A stretch of 64,000 nucleotides of DNA from Streptomyces sp. NBC_00572 (lineage in GTDB: Bacteria > Actinomycetota > Actinomycetes > Streptomycetales > Streptomycetaceae). The position numbers were made by a program, and so were the translations under genes. This document shows, one piece after another, positions 26,777-35,208 of the stretch. The notes beneath the pieces were generated by a model that was given only the letters and a program-made list of their open reading frames with translations, ran no database searches and had not been told where the DNA came from. The stretch's first letter is position 1, and every line of letters begins with the position of its first letter. The stretch spans positions 248,001-312,000 of the forward strand of contig NZ_JAPENX010000003.1 in the NCBI RefSeq assembly GCF_026341815.1. Direction: 5' to 3'.

Positions 26777-26855
26777 GGCCGCCGGCGGGAATCAGGTCAG
26801 GTGGTGGCCCGTTGACGAGGATGACGGGCCACATCGAAGAGAGGCAGCGAGCGCG

Positions 26856-27296
26856 ATGAGCGTCGAGACCACGACCGCCGAACCGACCGGCTACTCCGCG
26901 GAGGAGACGGTACGGCGGATCCTCACGTCCACGGGCGACACCTGGGCGGTGGTCGGCCTGTCCACGAACCAGGCGCGGGCCGCGTACGGGGTGGCGGCCG
27001 TCCTCCAGCGCTTCGGGAAGCGGATCGTCCCGGTCCACCCGAAGGCGGAGACCGTGCACGGCGAGCAGGGCTACGCGTCCCTCGCCGACATTCCCTTCCC
27101 GGTCGACGTCGTCGACGTGTTCGTCAACAGCGAGCAGGCGGGCGGGATCGCGGACGAGGCGGTCGCGATCGGCGCGAAGGCGGTCTGGTTCCAGCTGGAC
27201 GTCATCGACAACTCCGCCTTCGCCCGCACGCGCGCGGCGGGCCTGGACATGGTCATGGACCGCTGCCCCGCGATCGAGATCCCGCGCCTGGGCTGA
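26856..27296 (+). CDS. CoA-binding domain protein (YccU-like)
   Basis: A 146-residue single-domain Rossmann fold: WAVVGLSTNQARAAYGVAAVLQRFG, then VHPKAETVHGEQ and VDVVDVFVNSE. Members bind CoA-like nucleotides through a CoA_binding_2 domain; the function is unclear. Preceded by GAGAGGCAG. It is convergent with the YbaK-type gene, 16 bp apart. Confidence 0.88.
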   Translation: MSVETTTAEPTGYSAEETVRRILTSTGDTWAVVGLSTNQARAAYGVAAVLQRFGKRIVPVHPKAETVHGEQGYASLADIPFPVDVVDVFVNSEQAGGIADEAVAIGAKAVWFQLDVIDNSAFARTRAAGLDMVMDRCPAIEIPRLG

Positions 27297-27312
27297 GGCC
27301 CTCGCGGGATCC

Positions 27313-27876
27313 TCAGCCGACCGGGACGCCGAGCCCCTCCAGGACGACCGCCCCCGGCAGTTGGGCGAAAGCCTTCCCCGGCAGGATCAGCTTGCCGCGC
27401 CTGCGGCCGCTGCCGACCAGGACCCACTCGGCGTCGACCACGGCGGCGTCCACGAGCAGGGGCCAGTCGGCCGGCAGGCCGATGGGGGTGATGCCGCCGT
27501 ACTCCATGCCGGTCTCGCCGGTCGCGGTGTCCATCGGCGCGAACGAGGCCTTGCGGGCACCGAGGTGCTTGCGTACGACCCCGTTGACGTCGACCCTCGT
27601 CGCCGACTTCACCACGCACGCGGCCAGGGTCGTCGTCTCGCCGCGCTTGCCCGCGACGACCACGCAGTTGGCGGAGTCGTCGAGCAGCGCGGGCCCGTGG
27701 TGCTCCACGAAGACGGCGGTGTCGGCGATGGCCGGGTCGGTGTCCACGTACAGCAGCTGATCGGCCGGTACGGGCCCGGTCCAGGCCCGGACGGCCGCGG
27801 CGACGGGGCCGGTCAGCAGGCCGAGGCAGTCGGGGGCGGGCCGGGCGTCGTCGAAGTTTCCGATGGGTGCGCGCAT
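27313..27876 (-). CDS. YbaK/EbsC-type aminoacyl-tRNA deacylase
   Basis: A 187-residue protein with the YbaK/ProX fold: CVVVAGKRGETTTLAACVV, a conserved lysine (VVRKHLGARKASFAP) and GMEYGGITPIGLP. Such proteins hydrolyse mischarged tRNA such as Cys-tRNA(Pro). The start MRAPIGNF fits the domain; longer frames are not needed. Confidence 0.88.
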   Translation of the reverse strand: MRAPIGNFDDARPAPDCLGLLTGPVAAAVRAWTGPVPADQLLYVDTDPAIADTAVFVEHHGPALLDDSANCVVVAGKRGETTTLAACVVKSATRVDVNGVVRKHLGARKASFAPMDTATGETGMEYGGITPIGLPADWPLLVDAAVVDAEWVLVGSGRRRGKLILPGKAFAQLPGAVVLEGLGVPVG

Positions 27877-27975
27877 GCGCCTCACGCTAACAACCACCGC
27901 CCGGTGCGCGGCCGCTCGTCTCAGCGTGCGGGCGACGGCGGCCGCGGGCAGGGCGGGCATCGGTACGGGCAGGAC

Positions 27976-28027
27976 GTCAGCGTACGGGCGGGATGCAGTC
28001 GGCGATCGTCAGCGTACGGGCGGGATG
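27976..28027. repeat. 20-bp direct repeat duplicating the XRE-cupin 3' end
   Basis: GTCAGCGTACGGGCGGGATG occurs at 27976-27995 and 28008-28027, 32 bp apart. The second copy holds the stop codon and last codons (IPPVR) of the XRE-cupin gene. The first is the same 3' end duplicated downstream. Confidence 0.85.
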
Positions 28028-28581
28028 GAGACGGCCATCGTCATCGCGGCGGGCTCGTCGCCGTCGTTGCGGTACTCGTGCGCCGTGTTGGCCTCGAAGA
28101 CGGCGGAGGTGCCGGCCGGCAGGGTGTGCTCCTCGCCGTCGACGACCAGGGTGAGGACTCCCGCCGTGACGTTGAGCAGCTCGACGGTGCCGTCGGGGTG
28201 GGGGTCGGAGGCGCTGCCGTCGCCCGGCATGAGCGTCCAGGACCACAGCTCCAGGGGGCCGCGGGCCTCGGTGCCGACGAGGAGCGTGGTGTGGCTGCCG
28301 GTGGAGGTGGACCACATGCGGACGGCCTGGTCCTGCGGGACGATCCGGACCTGGGGGCCCTGCTCGTAGTCGAGCAGGGTGGTAATGGAGACGCCGAGGG
28401 CGTCGGCGAGCTTCACCGTGGTGCCGACGCTGGGGTTCGTCCGGGCCTGCTCGATCTGGATGATCATGCCGCGACTGACGCCCGCCCGTACGGCGAGGGC
28501 GTCCAGGGTGAGTCCCCGCTCCTTGCGCCAGCGCTTCAGGTTCCGTGCGAGCGACTGTGTGAGCTGATCGAGGTCCGACAC
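28009..28581 (-). CDS. XRE family regulator with C-terminal cupin sensor
   Basis: A 190-residue protein. Residues 10-65 are a Cro/C1 HTH (LTLDALAVRAGVSRGMIIQIEQARTNPS). The C-terminal half is a cupin (DPHPDGTVELLNVTAGVLTLVV, then TAHEYRNDG). The GTG start reading MSDLDQLTQSLARNLKRWR is the usual family start; an upstream TTG at 28614 is less likely. It is divergent from an EamA transporter over 104 bp, a common regulator-exporter pair. Ligand unknown. Confidence 0.9.
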   Translation of the reverse strand: MSDLDQLTQSLARNLKRWRKERGLTLDALAVRAGVSRGMIIQIEQARTNPSVGTTVKLADALGVSITTLLDYEQGPQVRIVPQDQAVRMWSTSTGSHTTLLVGTEARGPLELWSWTLMPGDGSASDPHPDGTVELLNVTAGVLTLVVDGEEHTLPAGTSAVFEANTAHEYRNDGDEPAAMTMAVSIPPVR

Positions 28582-28607
28582 ATTCCGTCCAATATTTTGG
28601 ATGACAG

Positions 28608-28620
28608 AGTTCAATGAACT
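28608..28620. promoter_or_regulatory. Palindrome AGTTCAATGAACT, candidate XRE-cupin operator
   Basis: A 6+1+6 perfect palindrome in an AT-rich stretch of the gap between the XRE-cupin and EamA genes. It is followed by a further half-site-like GAACTGAACTAC. Autoregulation and control of the transporter are inferred. Confidence 0.55.
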
Positions 28621-28685
28621 GAACTACGGTGAGGTGTACCCGATTGTTCACTGCACTGTACTGCCGTCCGTGACTGTGAGGACCC

Positions 28686-29549
28686 ATGACCGCCCTGTTC
28701 GCCCTGGCCACCAGCCTTCTGTGGGGCCTCGCCGACTTCGGCGGCGGGCTCCTCACGCGCCGCATCCCGGCCCTCACGGTCGTGGTGGTCTCCCAGCTCC
28801 TCGCGGTCGTCGTCCTCGGCGGCATCGTCCTCGCGACCGGCGCCTGGACCGAGGCGGGGCCGCAGCTCTGGTACGCGGTCGGGGCCGGCGTCGTCGGCCC
28901 GGCAGCCATGCTCGCCTTCTACAAGGCGCTCGCGCTCGGCCCGATGGGCGTCGTCTCCCCGCTCGGCTCGCTCGGTGTCGTCGTCCCCGTCTCGGTCGGC
29001 CTCCTCGTCGGCGACCGACCCGGTCTCGTGCAGTTCGCCGGGATCGGCGTGGCGATCCTCGGCGTGGTCCTCGCCGGCGGGCCGGAGCTGCGGGGCGCGC
29101 CCGTCCAGCGCCAGGCGGTCCTGCTCACCCTGGTCGCGGCCTTCGGTTTCGGCTCGGTGATGGCGCTGATCGCCGAGGCCTCCACGACGGTCACCGGCCT
29201 CTTCCTCGCGCTGTTCGTCCAGCGGGTCACCAACGTCCTGGTGGGCGGCGGCGCGCTGTACGCCTCGGTGAAGCGGGGCGGCCTGGCCCTCCCCGAGGGC
29301 GGCCCGCAGGTGATCCGCGCGGCCCTCCCGGCCCTCGCCTTCGTCGGCCTCGCCGACGTCGCCGCGAACGGTACGTACGCGATCGCGGCCCAGCAGGGCC
29401 CGGTCACCGTCGCCGCCGTCCTCGCCAGCCTCTACCCGGTGGTCACGTCACTCGCGGCCTACGGCGTCCTCAAGGAACGCCTGCGCGCCGTCCAGGCGGC
29501 GGGCGCGGGCCTCGCCCTGGTGGGCACGGTCCTGCTCGCGACCGGCTAG
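28686..29549 (+). CDS. EamA/DMT family transporter
   Basis: A 287-residue inner-membrane protein with about ten hydrophobic helices in two EamA repeats (for example LWGLADFGGGLLTR, AFYKALALGPMGVVSPLGSLG; second half ANGTYAIAAQQGPVTVAAVLASLYPVVT). GTGAGGA precedes the ATG. Likely a metabolite exporter controlled by the divergent XRE-cupin protein. Confidence 0.9.
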   Translation: MTALFALATSLLWGLADFGGGLLTRRIPALTVVVVSQLLAVVVLGGIVLATGAWTEAGPQLWYAVGAGVVGPAAMLAFYKALALGPMGVVSPLGSLGVVVPVSVGLLVGDRPGLVQFAGIGVAILGVVLAGGPELRGAPVQRQAVLLTLVAAFGFGSVMALIAEASTTVTGLFLALFVQRVTNVLVGGGALYASVKRGGLALPEGGPQVIRAALPALAFVGLADVAANGTYAIAAQQGPVTVAAVLASLYPVVTSLAAYGVLKERLRAVQAAGAGLALVGTVLLATG

Positions 29550-29621
29550 GGGGTGTCCGACCCCGCTCCGCCGGACAGGCCGTAGCGTCGCGGGAGGGGC
29601 CACCGGGGCGGTCGCGGGGGC

Positions 29622-30368
29622 TCAGCCCGCCCGCTCGACCTCCCACTTGGCGAGCGCCGCGAGCTGTTCCGACGTCACGTGCTCCGGGATCGGGACCGGG
29701 GCGGGGGTCCGCAGCGGCGGCTGCCAGCCCTTCTCCGGGTCCCAGCTCCGTACGACCCTGGCCGGGGCGCCCGCGACCACCGAATGGTCCGGCACCTCGC
29801 CGCGTACGACCGCGCCCGCCGCGACGACCACGTTCCGGCCGAGCCGGGCGCCGGGGAGGATCACCGCGCCGGTGCCGAGCCAGCAGCCGGGGCCGATGGA
29901 GACCGGTTCCGAGCGGGGCCACTGGCGGCCGACCGGCTCGTCCGGGTCGTCGTAGCTGTGGTTGGTCGAGGTGATGTAGACGTACGGACCGCAGTACGTG
30001 TCCGAGCCGATGCTCACCTTCGCGTCGGCGATCACATGGCTGCCCCGGCCGAGGACGACCCCGTCGCCGAGCGTCAGCACCGTGTCCGCCCCGAGGTCCA
30101 GGCCCGGCAGCATCCCGGCCGTCAGCGTGACCTGCTCGGCGAGGATGCAGCACTCGCCGATCTCGATCCACCGCTCGCCGAAGACCGTGCCCTGCGGGAA
30201 GGCCAGCCGGGTGCCCGCGCCGAGCCGACGGAAACGGAGCTTCCCCGGGTGCTCGGCGGTGACGGAGCCGGTCTCCTGCACCCAGCGCCAGCCGCCCTGT
30301 ACGGCACGGTTGAGCATCCGGCGCCGCCAGGCGGCAAGGGACGAGAACGTGTTTCTGTTCCTGGGCAC
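29622..30368 (-). CDS. Left-handed beta-helix (hexapeptide) acyltransferase
   Basis: A 248-residue protein. Hexapeptide turns run from about residue 65 to 200 (IGSDTYCGPYVYITSTNHSYDDPDEPVG holds the usual loop with the acetylation His, in pieces). GAVILPGARLGRNVVVAAGAVV is the C-terminal coil, as in maltose/galactoside O-acetyltransferases. The substrate is unknown. It stands alone on this strand, divergent from the gamma-carbonic-anhydrase-like gene. Confidence 0.85.
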   Translation of the reverse strand: MPRNRNTFSSLAAWRRRMLNRAVQGGWRWVQETGSVTAEHPGKLRFRRLGAGTRLAFPQGTVFGERWIEIGECCILAEQVTLTAGMLPGLDLGADTVLTLGDGVVLGRGSHVIADAKVSIGSDTYCGPYVYITSTNHSYDDPDEPVGRQWPRSEPVSIGPGCWLGTGAVILPGARLGRNVVVAAGAVVRGEVPDHSVVAGAPARVVRSWDPEKGWQPPLRTPAPVPIPEHVTSEQLAALAKWEVERAG

Positions 30369-30499
30369 CCGGACACCGTAGTCGGCACCGTCGTGCCTGA
30401 TCAGTGCGGTGCGCTGTGATGTCCGTCATGAGCACGGCATAGGCTGCGGCCGGGGGCACCCCCGGGCGTGACACGACGGCTGACGATCAGGAGCGAACC

Positions 30500-31027
30500 A
30501 TGACAGAGGCGTTGATCAAGGGTGTGGGCGGCAAGGAGCCGCAGATCGACCCGACCGCCTTCACCGCCCCGACCTCCGTGGTGCTCGGCGAGGTGACGCT
30601 CGGCGCCCGCGCCAGCATCTGGTACCACGCGGTGCTGCGCGCGGACTGCGGTCCCATCGCGATCGGCGAGGACTCCAACATCCAGGACAACTGCACCGTC
30701 CATGTCGACCCCGGTTTCCCCGTCTCGATCGGCGACCGCGTGACCGTCGGCCACAACGCCACCGTGCACGGCTGTGTCATCGAGGACGACGTGCTCGTCG
30801 GCATGGGCGCGACCGTCCTCAACGGTGCGCGGATCGGTGCCGGTTCGCTGGTCGCCGCGCAGGCGCTCGTCCCGCAGGGGATGGAGATCCCGCCGGGGTC
30901 GCTCGTCGCGGGCGTCCCGGCGAAGGTCCGCCGTCCGCTGACCGAGGAGGAGAAGGCGGGCATCCAGCTGAACGCCGAGATGTACCTGCTGCTCGCCAAG
31001 GGCCACGCCGAGGCGTTCGAGGACTGA
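30500..31027 (+). CDS. Gamma carbonic anhydrase family protein
   Basis: A 175-residue left-handed beta-helix protein. Metal-ligand histidines fit CTVHVDPGFP, GHNATVHGCVI and YHAVLRAD contexts. TVLNGARIGAGSLVAAQALVPQG is the closing coil. AGGAGCG lies before the ATG. Catalytic activity versus a scaffold role is uncertain. A perfect terminator follows. Confidence 0.9.
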   Translation: MTEALIKGVGGKEPQIDPTAFTAPTSVVLGEVTLGARASIWYHAVLRADCGPIAIGEDSNIQDNCTVHVDPGFPVSIGDRVTVGHNATVHGCVIEDDVLVGMGATVLNGARIGAGSLVAAQALVPQGMEIPPGSLVAGVPAKVRRPLTEEEKAGIQLNAEMYLLLAKGHAEAFED

Positions 31028-31053
31028 GCCGAACGGCCCCGGTCGGTCATGGC

Positions 31054-31091
31054 GAGGAGGGCGGTACCCGTCGACGGGTACCGCCCTCCTC
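31054..31091. terminator. Perfect 38-nt palindrome, bidirectional terminator
   Basis: GAGGAGGGCGGTACCCGTC and its exact complement meet at a TCGA centre. It lies between the convergent gamma-CA and DedA genes, serving both. Confidence 0.9.
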
Positions 31092-31107
31092 CACGTGATG
31101 TCGGCGG

Positions 31108-31761
31108 TCAGTCCGCGACCGCGACCGGCTCCGCCTCGGGGGCGTCGGACCGCTCCGCCGCCGCCTTCTTCGCGCGGTTCTTGATGATCAGCATCGAGGC
31201 GACGCCGATCAGCACGGCGAGGACGAGCCCCAGCCACGAGAAGCGCTTGAGCCAGGCCTCGGCGACGATGCCGACCGAGTAGATGACGGCCGTCGTGCCG
31301 CCGGCCCACAGGATGCCGCCGAAGACGTTGGCGACGAGGAACTTCCAGTACGGCATGTGCAGCACGCCCGCGAGCGGCCCGGCGAAGATGCGGAGCAGGG
31401 CGATGAAGCGGCCGAAGAAGACCGCCCACATGCCCCACTTCTCGAAGGAGCGCTCGGCGAGCCCGATGTTGGCCTCGCTGAAGTGCTTGGGGAACTTCTT
31501 CCCCAGCCAGGCGAGCAACGGCCGACCGCCCTTGCGGCCGATCGCGTAGCCGATCGAGTCGCCGATGATCGCACCGGCGGTGGCGCAGGCACCGAGCACG
31601 TACGGATTGATGTCACCGTGCTGCGAGGCGAGCAGCGCGGAACTCACGAGCACGATCTCGCCGGGCAGCGGGATGCCCAGGCTCTCCAGCCCGATCACCA
31701 CCGCGACAAGGACGTAGACGGCGACCGCGGGAATCGTCTCCAGCCACTCCTGGACGTGCAA
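31108..31761 (-). CDS. DedA family membrane protein
   Basis: A 217-residue protein. LESLGIPLPGEIVLVSSALL, GDSIGYAIGRKGG and FFGRFIALLRIFAGPLAG are the DedA/VTT marks; members flip undecaprenyl phosphate or other lipids. The TTG start was chosen because GGGAGGAAG lies 7 nt upstream and relatives begin at HVQEWLE. The longer ATG frame to 31917 adds a non-conserved 52 residues. Confidence 0.9.
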   Translation of the reverse strand: MHVQEWLETIPAVAVYVLVAVVIGLESLGIPLPGEIVLVSSALLASQHGDINPYVLGACATAGAIIGDSIGYAIGRKGGRPLLAWLGKKFPKHFSEANIGLAERSFEKWGMWAVFFGRFIALLRIFAGPLAGVLHMPYWKFLVANVFGGILWAGGTTAVIYSVGIVAEAWLKRFSWLGLVLAVLIGVASMLIIKNRAKKAAAERSDAPEAEPVAVAD

Positions 31762-31968
31762 CGCGGCTTCCTCCCGTTTCGACTGCTCTGCCGCGCCGGG
31801 CCCGTGGTCGGGGGCCGTGGCGCCGGCGTGCACCGCGGCGGGCACGCCGGGGCAGCCTACCCGGTCAGGGGATACGCCCTCCCCCGTCGGCCGCCCGGAA
31901 CGCGGCCGCCCCCGCACCCGGGACGGGATACGGGGGCGGCTCGCGACGTCCGAGGTCGGGCGTGCGGG

Positions 31969-32421
31969 TCAGGCGTTCGGGCGCAGGGTCCAGACGACGG
32001 TCATCTCGCCGGTCACGGCGCCGTCCTCACGGGTGATCTCGATCCGCACCGGGAACTCCGGGCGCTCCCCCGCGTCGAGTTCGGCGACGACCTCGGCGGC
32101 CGGGCGGCCCAGGGTGGCGGTGGCCGTGACGATGCCCATGGCGAGCTTCTTGTAGCCGATCTCGGCCTTGACGGCGAGCGGCACGGCGCGGCTCAGCTGG
32201 TCGCCGAAGGCGGCGAGCACGATGGCGCCGCTGGCGGACTCGGCGAGCGTGAACATCGCTCCGGCGTGCGGGCCGCCGACGTGGTTGTGGTAGGCGGGCT
32301 GGTCCGGCAGGCGCACGACGGCGCGCTCGGCGGTGGTCTCCAGGAACTCGAGGTTCAGGGTTCCGGCCATGGGGACCGTGGCGGCGAGCATCTCGCCGAC
32401 GGTCATCTGGTCTGCGCTCAT
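31969..32421 (-). CDS. DUF4442/hotdog thioesterase family protein
   Basis: A 150-residue hotdog-fold protein with NHVGGPHAGAMFTLAESASGAIV, the PaaI/DUF4442 core, and an acidic middle. It probably acts on acyl-CoA or acyl-ACP. It is divergent from the Pro/Gln-rich membrane protein by 107 bp. Confidence 0.85.
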   Translation of the reverse strand: MSADQMTVGEMLAATVPMAGTLNLEFLETTAERAVVRLPDQPAYHNHVGGPHAGAMFTLAESASGAIVLAAFGDQLSRAVPLAVKAEIGYKKLAMGIVTATATLGRPAAEVVAELDAGERPEFPVRIEITREDGAVTGEMTVVWTLRPNA

Positions 32422-32528
32422 GGACCGTGATGTTACCCACGAGTAGCAGCCTTGGCCATACCCTCCCGCGCACACGGTCCGGGGGCGGACGTGGTCGAGC
32501 CGCCTCCGCACCTCTATGGTTACTGGCC

Positions 32529-33704
32529 ATGTGGCCAGGACAGCAGCCGCCCGGGGGCGAGCAGAACCCGCAGGACCAGAATCAGAACCCCTACCAGCAG
32601 TCGGGGTACCAGCAGCAGCCGAACCCGTATCAGCAGCCGCCTGCCCAGCCCGGGTATCCGCAGCAGCCGCCGACACAGCCCGGCTACCCGCAGCAGCCGC
32701 CGACGCAGCCCGGCTACGGACAGCAGCCGCCCGCGCCGCCCGGATACCCGCAGCAGGGTTACGGGCAGCAGCCGGGTTACGGCCAGCCGAACCCGTACCA
32801 GCAACCGACCGTGGCGCAGCAGTACGCGGTGCCCGGACCGGGTCAGCCCGGCGGGCCCGGCGACGGGAAGAAGAAGCAGACGACGCTCGTGGCGATCGTC
32901 GCCGCGACCGCCGTGGTCGTAGCGGCCGGTGTCACCGGCTTCCTGGTGCTCAGCAAGGACGACGACAAGAAGCAGGTCGCCGACGACCCGAAGCCGCCCG
33001 TGACCTCCGCTCCGGTGGACCCCTCCACCGACCCGTCGACGATTCCCTCGACCGACCCGAGCGACAGCCCGTCCGGGATCGACAACCCGCGCGACGGCGC
33101 CGCCCAGCAGCCGACGATCCCCGGCTGGAAGGTCGTCTACAACCCGAAGTACGGCACCCTCTTCGACGTACCGCCGGAGTGGGAGGTCCTGAAGCCGGGA
33201 ATGATCACCTTCTTCGAGGACGAGAAGAAGAACGACGGCAGCCCGCTCGTCACCATGTCGTCGCCGACGCGTCTCAAGAGCGAGTGGTGCACGTACGACA
33301 CCGACAAGAACGGCACCAACGAGACCTGGGGCCTGAGCACCGCCGGCACCAAGGGCGGCCAGGGCGCCAAGAACACCTCGGACGCCGCGCGGAGCGAGGC
33401 CGGTACATGGGTGTGGGGCGGCTACGCCCAGCACATGCCGCAGAGCACCATCAAGATCTCCAAGCCCGTGGCGTACAAGACGAAGTCGGGTCTCACCGGC
33501 CATATGGCGACCGCGACGGCGCCGGGCGTGAAGAAGCGCAACAAGTGCGAGTCGGACGGCAAGTCGATCGCCTTCACCTTCAAGAACGCCAAGGGCGACT
33601 TCACGACCTGGGTGCTCTACGGGGCCGACGGCGTCAAGGACGAACTGCCGGACGCCACCATCAAGCAGATCCTCTCGACGGTCCGCCTCGCGCCGGCCTC
33701 CTGA
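32529..33704 (+). CDS. Pro/Gln/Tyr-rich membrane protein with extracytoplasmic domain
   Basis: A 391-residue protein. Residues 1-110 are repeats of the type QPGYPQQPP and QQPGYGQP. A Lys stretch and one transmembrane helix follow (TTLVAIVAATAVVVAAGVTGFLVL in pieces, about 118-140). Next a Pro/Ser/Thr/Asp-rich stalk and an external domain of about 200 residues (IPGWKVVYNPKYGTLFDVPPEW). This layout is common in Streptomyces membrane proteins of unknown role. TATGGT at 32514-32519 sits 9 nt before the ATG, so the transcript may be leaderless. Confidence 0.8.
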   Translation: MWPGQQPPGGEQNPQDQNQNPYQQSGYQQQPNPYQQPPAQPGYPQQPPTQPGYPQQPPTQPGYGQQPPAPPGYPQQGYGQQPGYGQPNPYQQPTVAQQYAVPGPGQPGGPGDGKKKQTTLVAIVAATAVVVAAGVTGFLVLSKDDDKKQVADDPKPPVTSAPVDPSTDPSTIPSTDPSDSPSGIDNPRDGAAQQPTIPGWKVVYNPKYGTLFDVPPEWEVLKPGMITFFEDEKKNDGSPLVTMSSPTRLKSEWCTYDTDKNGTNETWGLSTAGTKGGQGAKNTSDAARSEAGTWVWGGYAQHMPQSTIKISKPVAYKTKSGLTGHMATATAPGVKKRNKCESDGKSIAFTFKNAKGDFTTWVLYGADGVKDELPDATIKQILSTVRLAPAS

Positions 33705-33726
33705 CCGTCCGACTGCCCTGACCGAC

Positions 33727-33765
33727 CGGGCCCCGGCGCATGGTTCGTCCACGCGCCGGGGCCCG
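33727..33765. terminator. 13-bp GC hairpin terminator
   Basis: CGGGCCCCGGCGC and GCGCCGGGGCCCG flank a 13-nt loop that can pair further (TGG/CCA). It lies 23 nt after the Pro/Gln-rich gene. Confidence 0.85.
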
Positions 33766-33828
33766 ACCCGTCCGGCCACCGGCCTGCCCGCCCACCCGAG
33801 CCCCGGGTCTCTCCGTCCGGATATGGGT

Positions 33829-33858
33829 TTGGCATCCGAGCGGCCCGCCAGGGATAGT
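33829..33858 (+). promoter_or_regulatory. Leaderless promoter of the MFS gene
   Basis: TTGGCA at 33829-33834, an 18-nt spacer and GATAGT at 33853-33858. The GTG start is 6 nt further on, where transcription would begin. This supports GTG 33865 over the ATG at 33823, which lies upstream of the promoter. Confidence 0.55.
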
Positions 33859-33864
33859 CCCGGG

Positions 33865-35208
33865 GTGAACAATCCCGCCGCCTCCCCGCACCGCACCCCC
33901 TTCGGTTCCCGCCGACCCGAATGGGCCGGGCGCAACTACGTCCTCCTCACCGCCGCCACCGTCGTGACCAACCTCGGCACGCACGGCGCGCTGATCGCCA
34001 CGACCTGGGCGGTGTTCGAGGCCAAGGGCGACGCGGGCGACGTGGGACTCGTGGCGATGGCACGCTTCCTGCCGCTGGTCCTCTTCCTGCTGATCGGCGG
34101 CGCGGTCGCCGACCGGGTGCCCCGGCACCGGGTCATGGTCGCCGCCAACACCCTCAACTGCCTCTCACAGGCAGTCTTCGCCGCCCTCGTGCTCTCCGGT
34201 GAGGCCCAGATCTGGCAGATGATGGTCCTCACGGGCCTCTGCGGAACCGGCCAGGCCTTCTTCAACCCGGCGGCCGAGGGCATGCTGATGTCCAGCGTCA
34301 CCGGGGAGCAGGCGAGCCGCGCCTTCGCCGTCTACCGGATGGCCATGCACGGCGCGTCCATCGGCGGCGCGGCGCTCGGCGGTGCGCTCGTCGCCTTCGT
34401 CGGACCCGGCTGGGTCCTCCTGATCGACGCGATCGCCTTCGCCGTCGCGGGCGGACTGCGCGCGTTCCTGGACGTGAGCGGCATCCCCGAGCGCGCTCCC
34501 AGCGGCGGTCTCTTCGCCGATCTGCGGGAGGGTTGGCACGAGTTCGTCGGCCGGCCGTGGCTCTGGTCGATCGTCGCCCAGTTCTCCGTGGTGGTGGGAC
34601 TGATCGGGGCGGTCGAGTCGGTGTACGGACCGCTGGTCGCCAAGGCCGAACTGGGCGGCGCGCGCCCCTGGGGCATCGCGCTCGCCGCGTACGGCGTGGG
34701 GACGCTCGCGGGCGCCGTCCTGATGGCCCGGTGGAAGCCGCGCCGACTGCTGTTCATCGGAACGCTCGGCGTCTTCCCCATCGCGCTGCCCTCGGCGGCG
34801 CTGGCGGTGCCGCTCGACGCGGTGGGGCTCACGGCCGCGATGTTCGTGAGCGGCGTGGCCATCGAGGTCTTCGGCGTCTCGTGGATGACAGCCCTGCACC
34901 AGGAGATCCCGGAGGAGAAGCTGTCCCGGGTCTCGGCCTACGACTGGTTCGGCTCGACGGCCCTGCTGCCGCTGACGACGGCGCTCGCGGGCCCGGCGGA
35001 GACCGCGTTCGGGCGGAGTGCGGCGCTGTGGGGCGCGGCGGGGCTGATGGTGCTGGTCACTGCCATCGTCCTGCTCGTACCGGACGTACGGAATCTGACC
35101 CGGCGTCCGCACACGAAGGAGATCAAGGGGCCTGAGCCGTCGGCCGCGCCCGAGTCGGCCGCGTCCGCCTCAGCCGATGCCGAAGGCGCCCTCCGGCGGA
35201 ACGGGTGA
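33865..35208 (+). CDS. MFS transporter (enterobactin exporter-like MFS_3)
   Basis: A 447-residue protein with about twelve hydrophobic helices. GGAVADRVPRHRVMVAANTL is the MFS loop 2-3 motif. The TSMVTGEQ-like SSVTGEQASRAFAVYRMAMHGASIGGAALGGAL region resembles EntS-type exporters. The GTG start is supported by the promoter just upstream. Its last 39 bp overlap the convergent spermidine-synthase-like gene. Cargo unknown. Confidence 0.88.
   Translation: MNNPAASPHRTPFGSRRPEWAGRNYVLLTAATVVTNLGTHGALIATTWAVFEAKGDAGDVGLVAMARFLPLVLFLLIGGAVADRVPRHRVMVAANTLNCLSQAVFAALVLSGEAQIWQMMVLTGLCGTGQAFFNPAAEGMLMSSVTGEQASRAFAVYRMAMHGASIGGAALGGALVAFVGPGWVLLIDAIAFAVAGGLRAFLDVSGIPERAPSGGLFADLREGWHEFVGRPWLWSIVAQFSVVVGLIGAVESVYGPLVAKAELGGARPWGIALAAYGVGTLAGAVLMARWKPRRLLFIGTLGVFPIALPSAALAVPLDAVGLTAAMFVSGVAIEVFGVSWMTALHQEIPEEKLSRVSAYDWFGSTALLPLTTALAGPAETAFGRSAALWGAAGLMVLVTAIVLLVPDVRNLTRRPHTKEIKGPEPSAAPESAASASADAEGALRRNG

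Noticed and set aside
31108..31917. DedA start at the upstream ATG (31917)
   Set aside because: The extra 52 residues are not membrane-like, and a GGGAGGAAG site is placed for the TTG at 31761.
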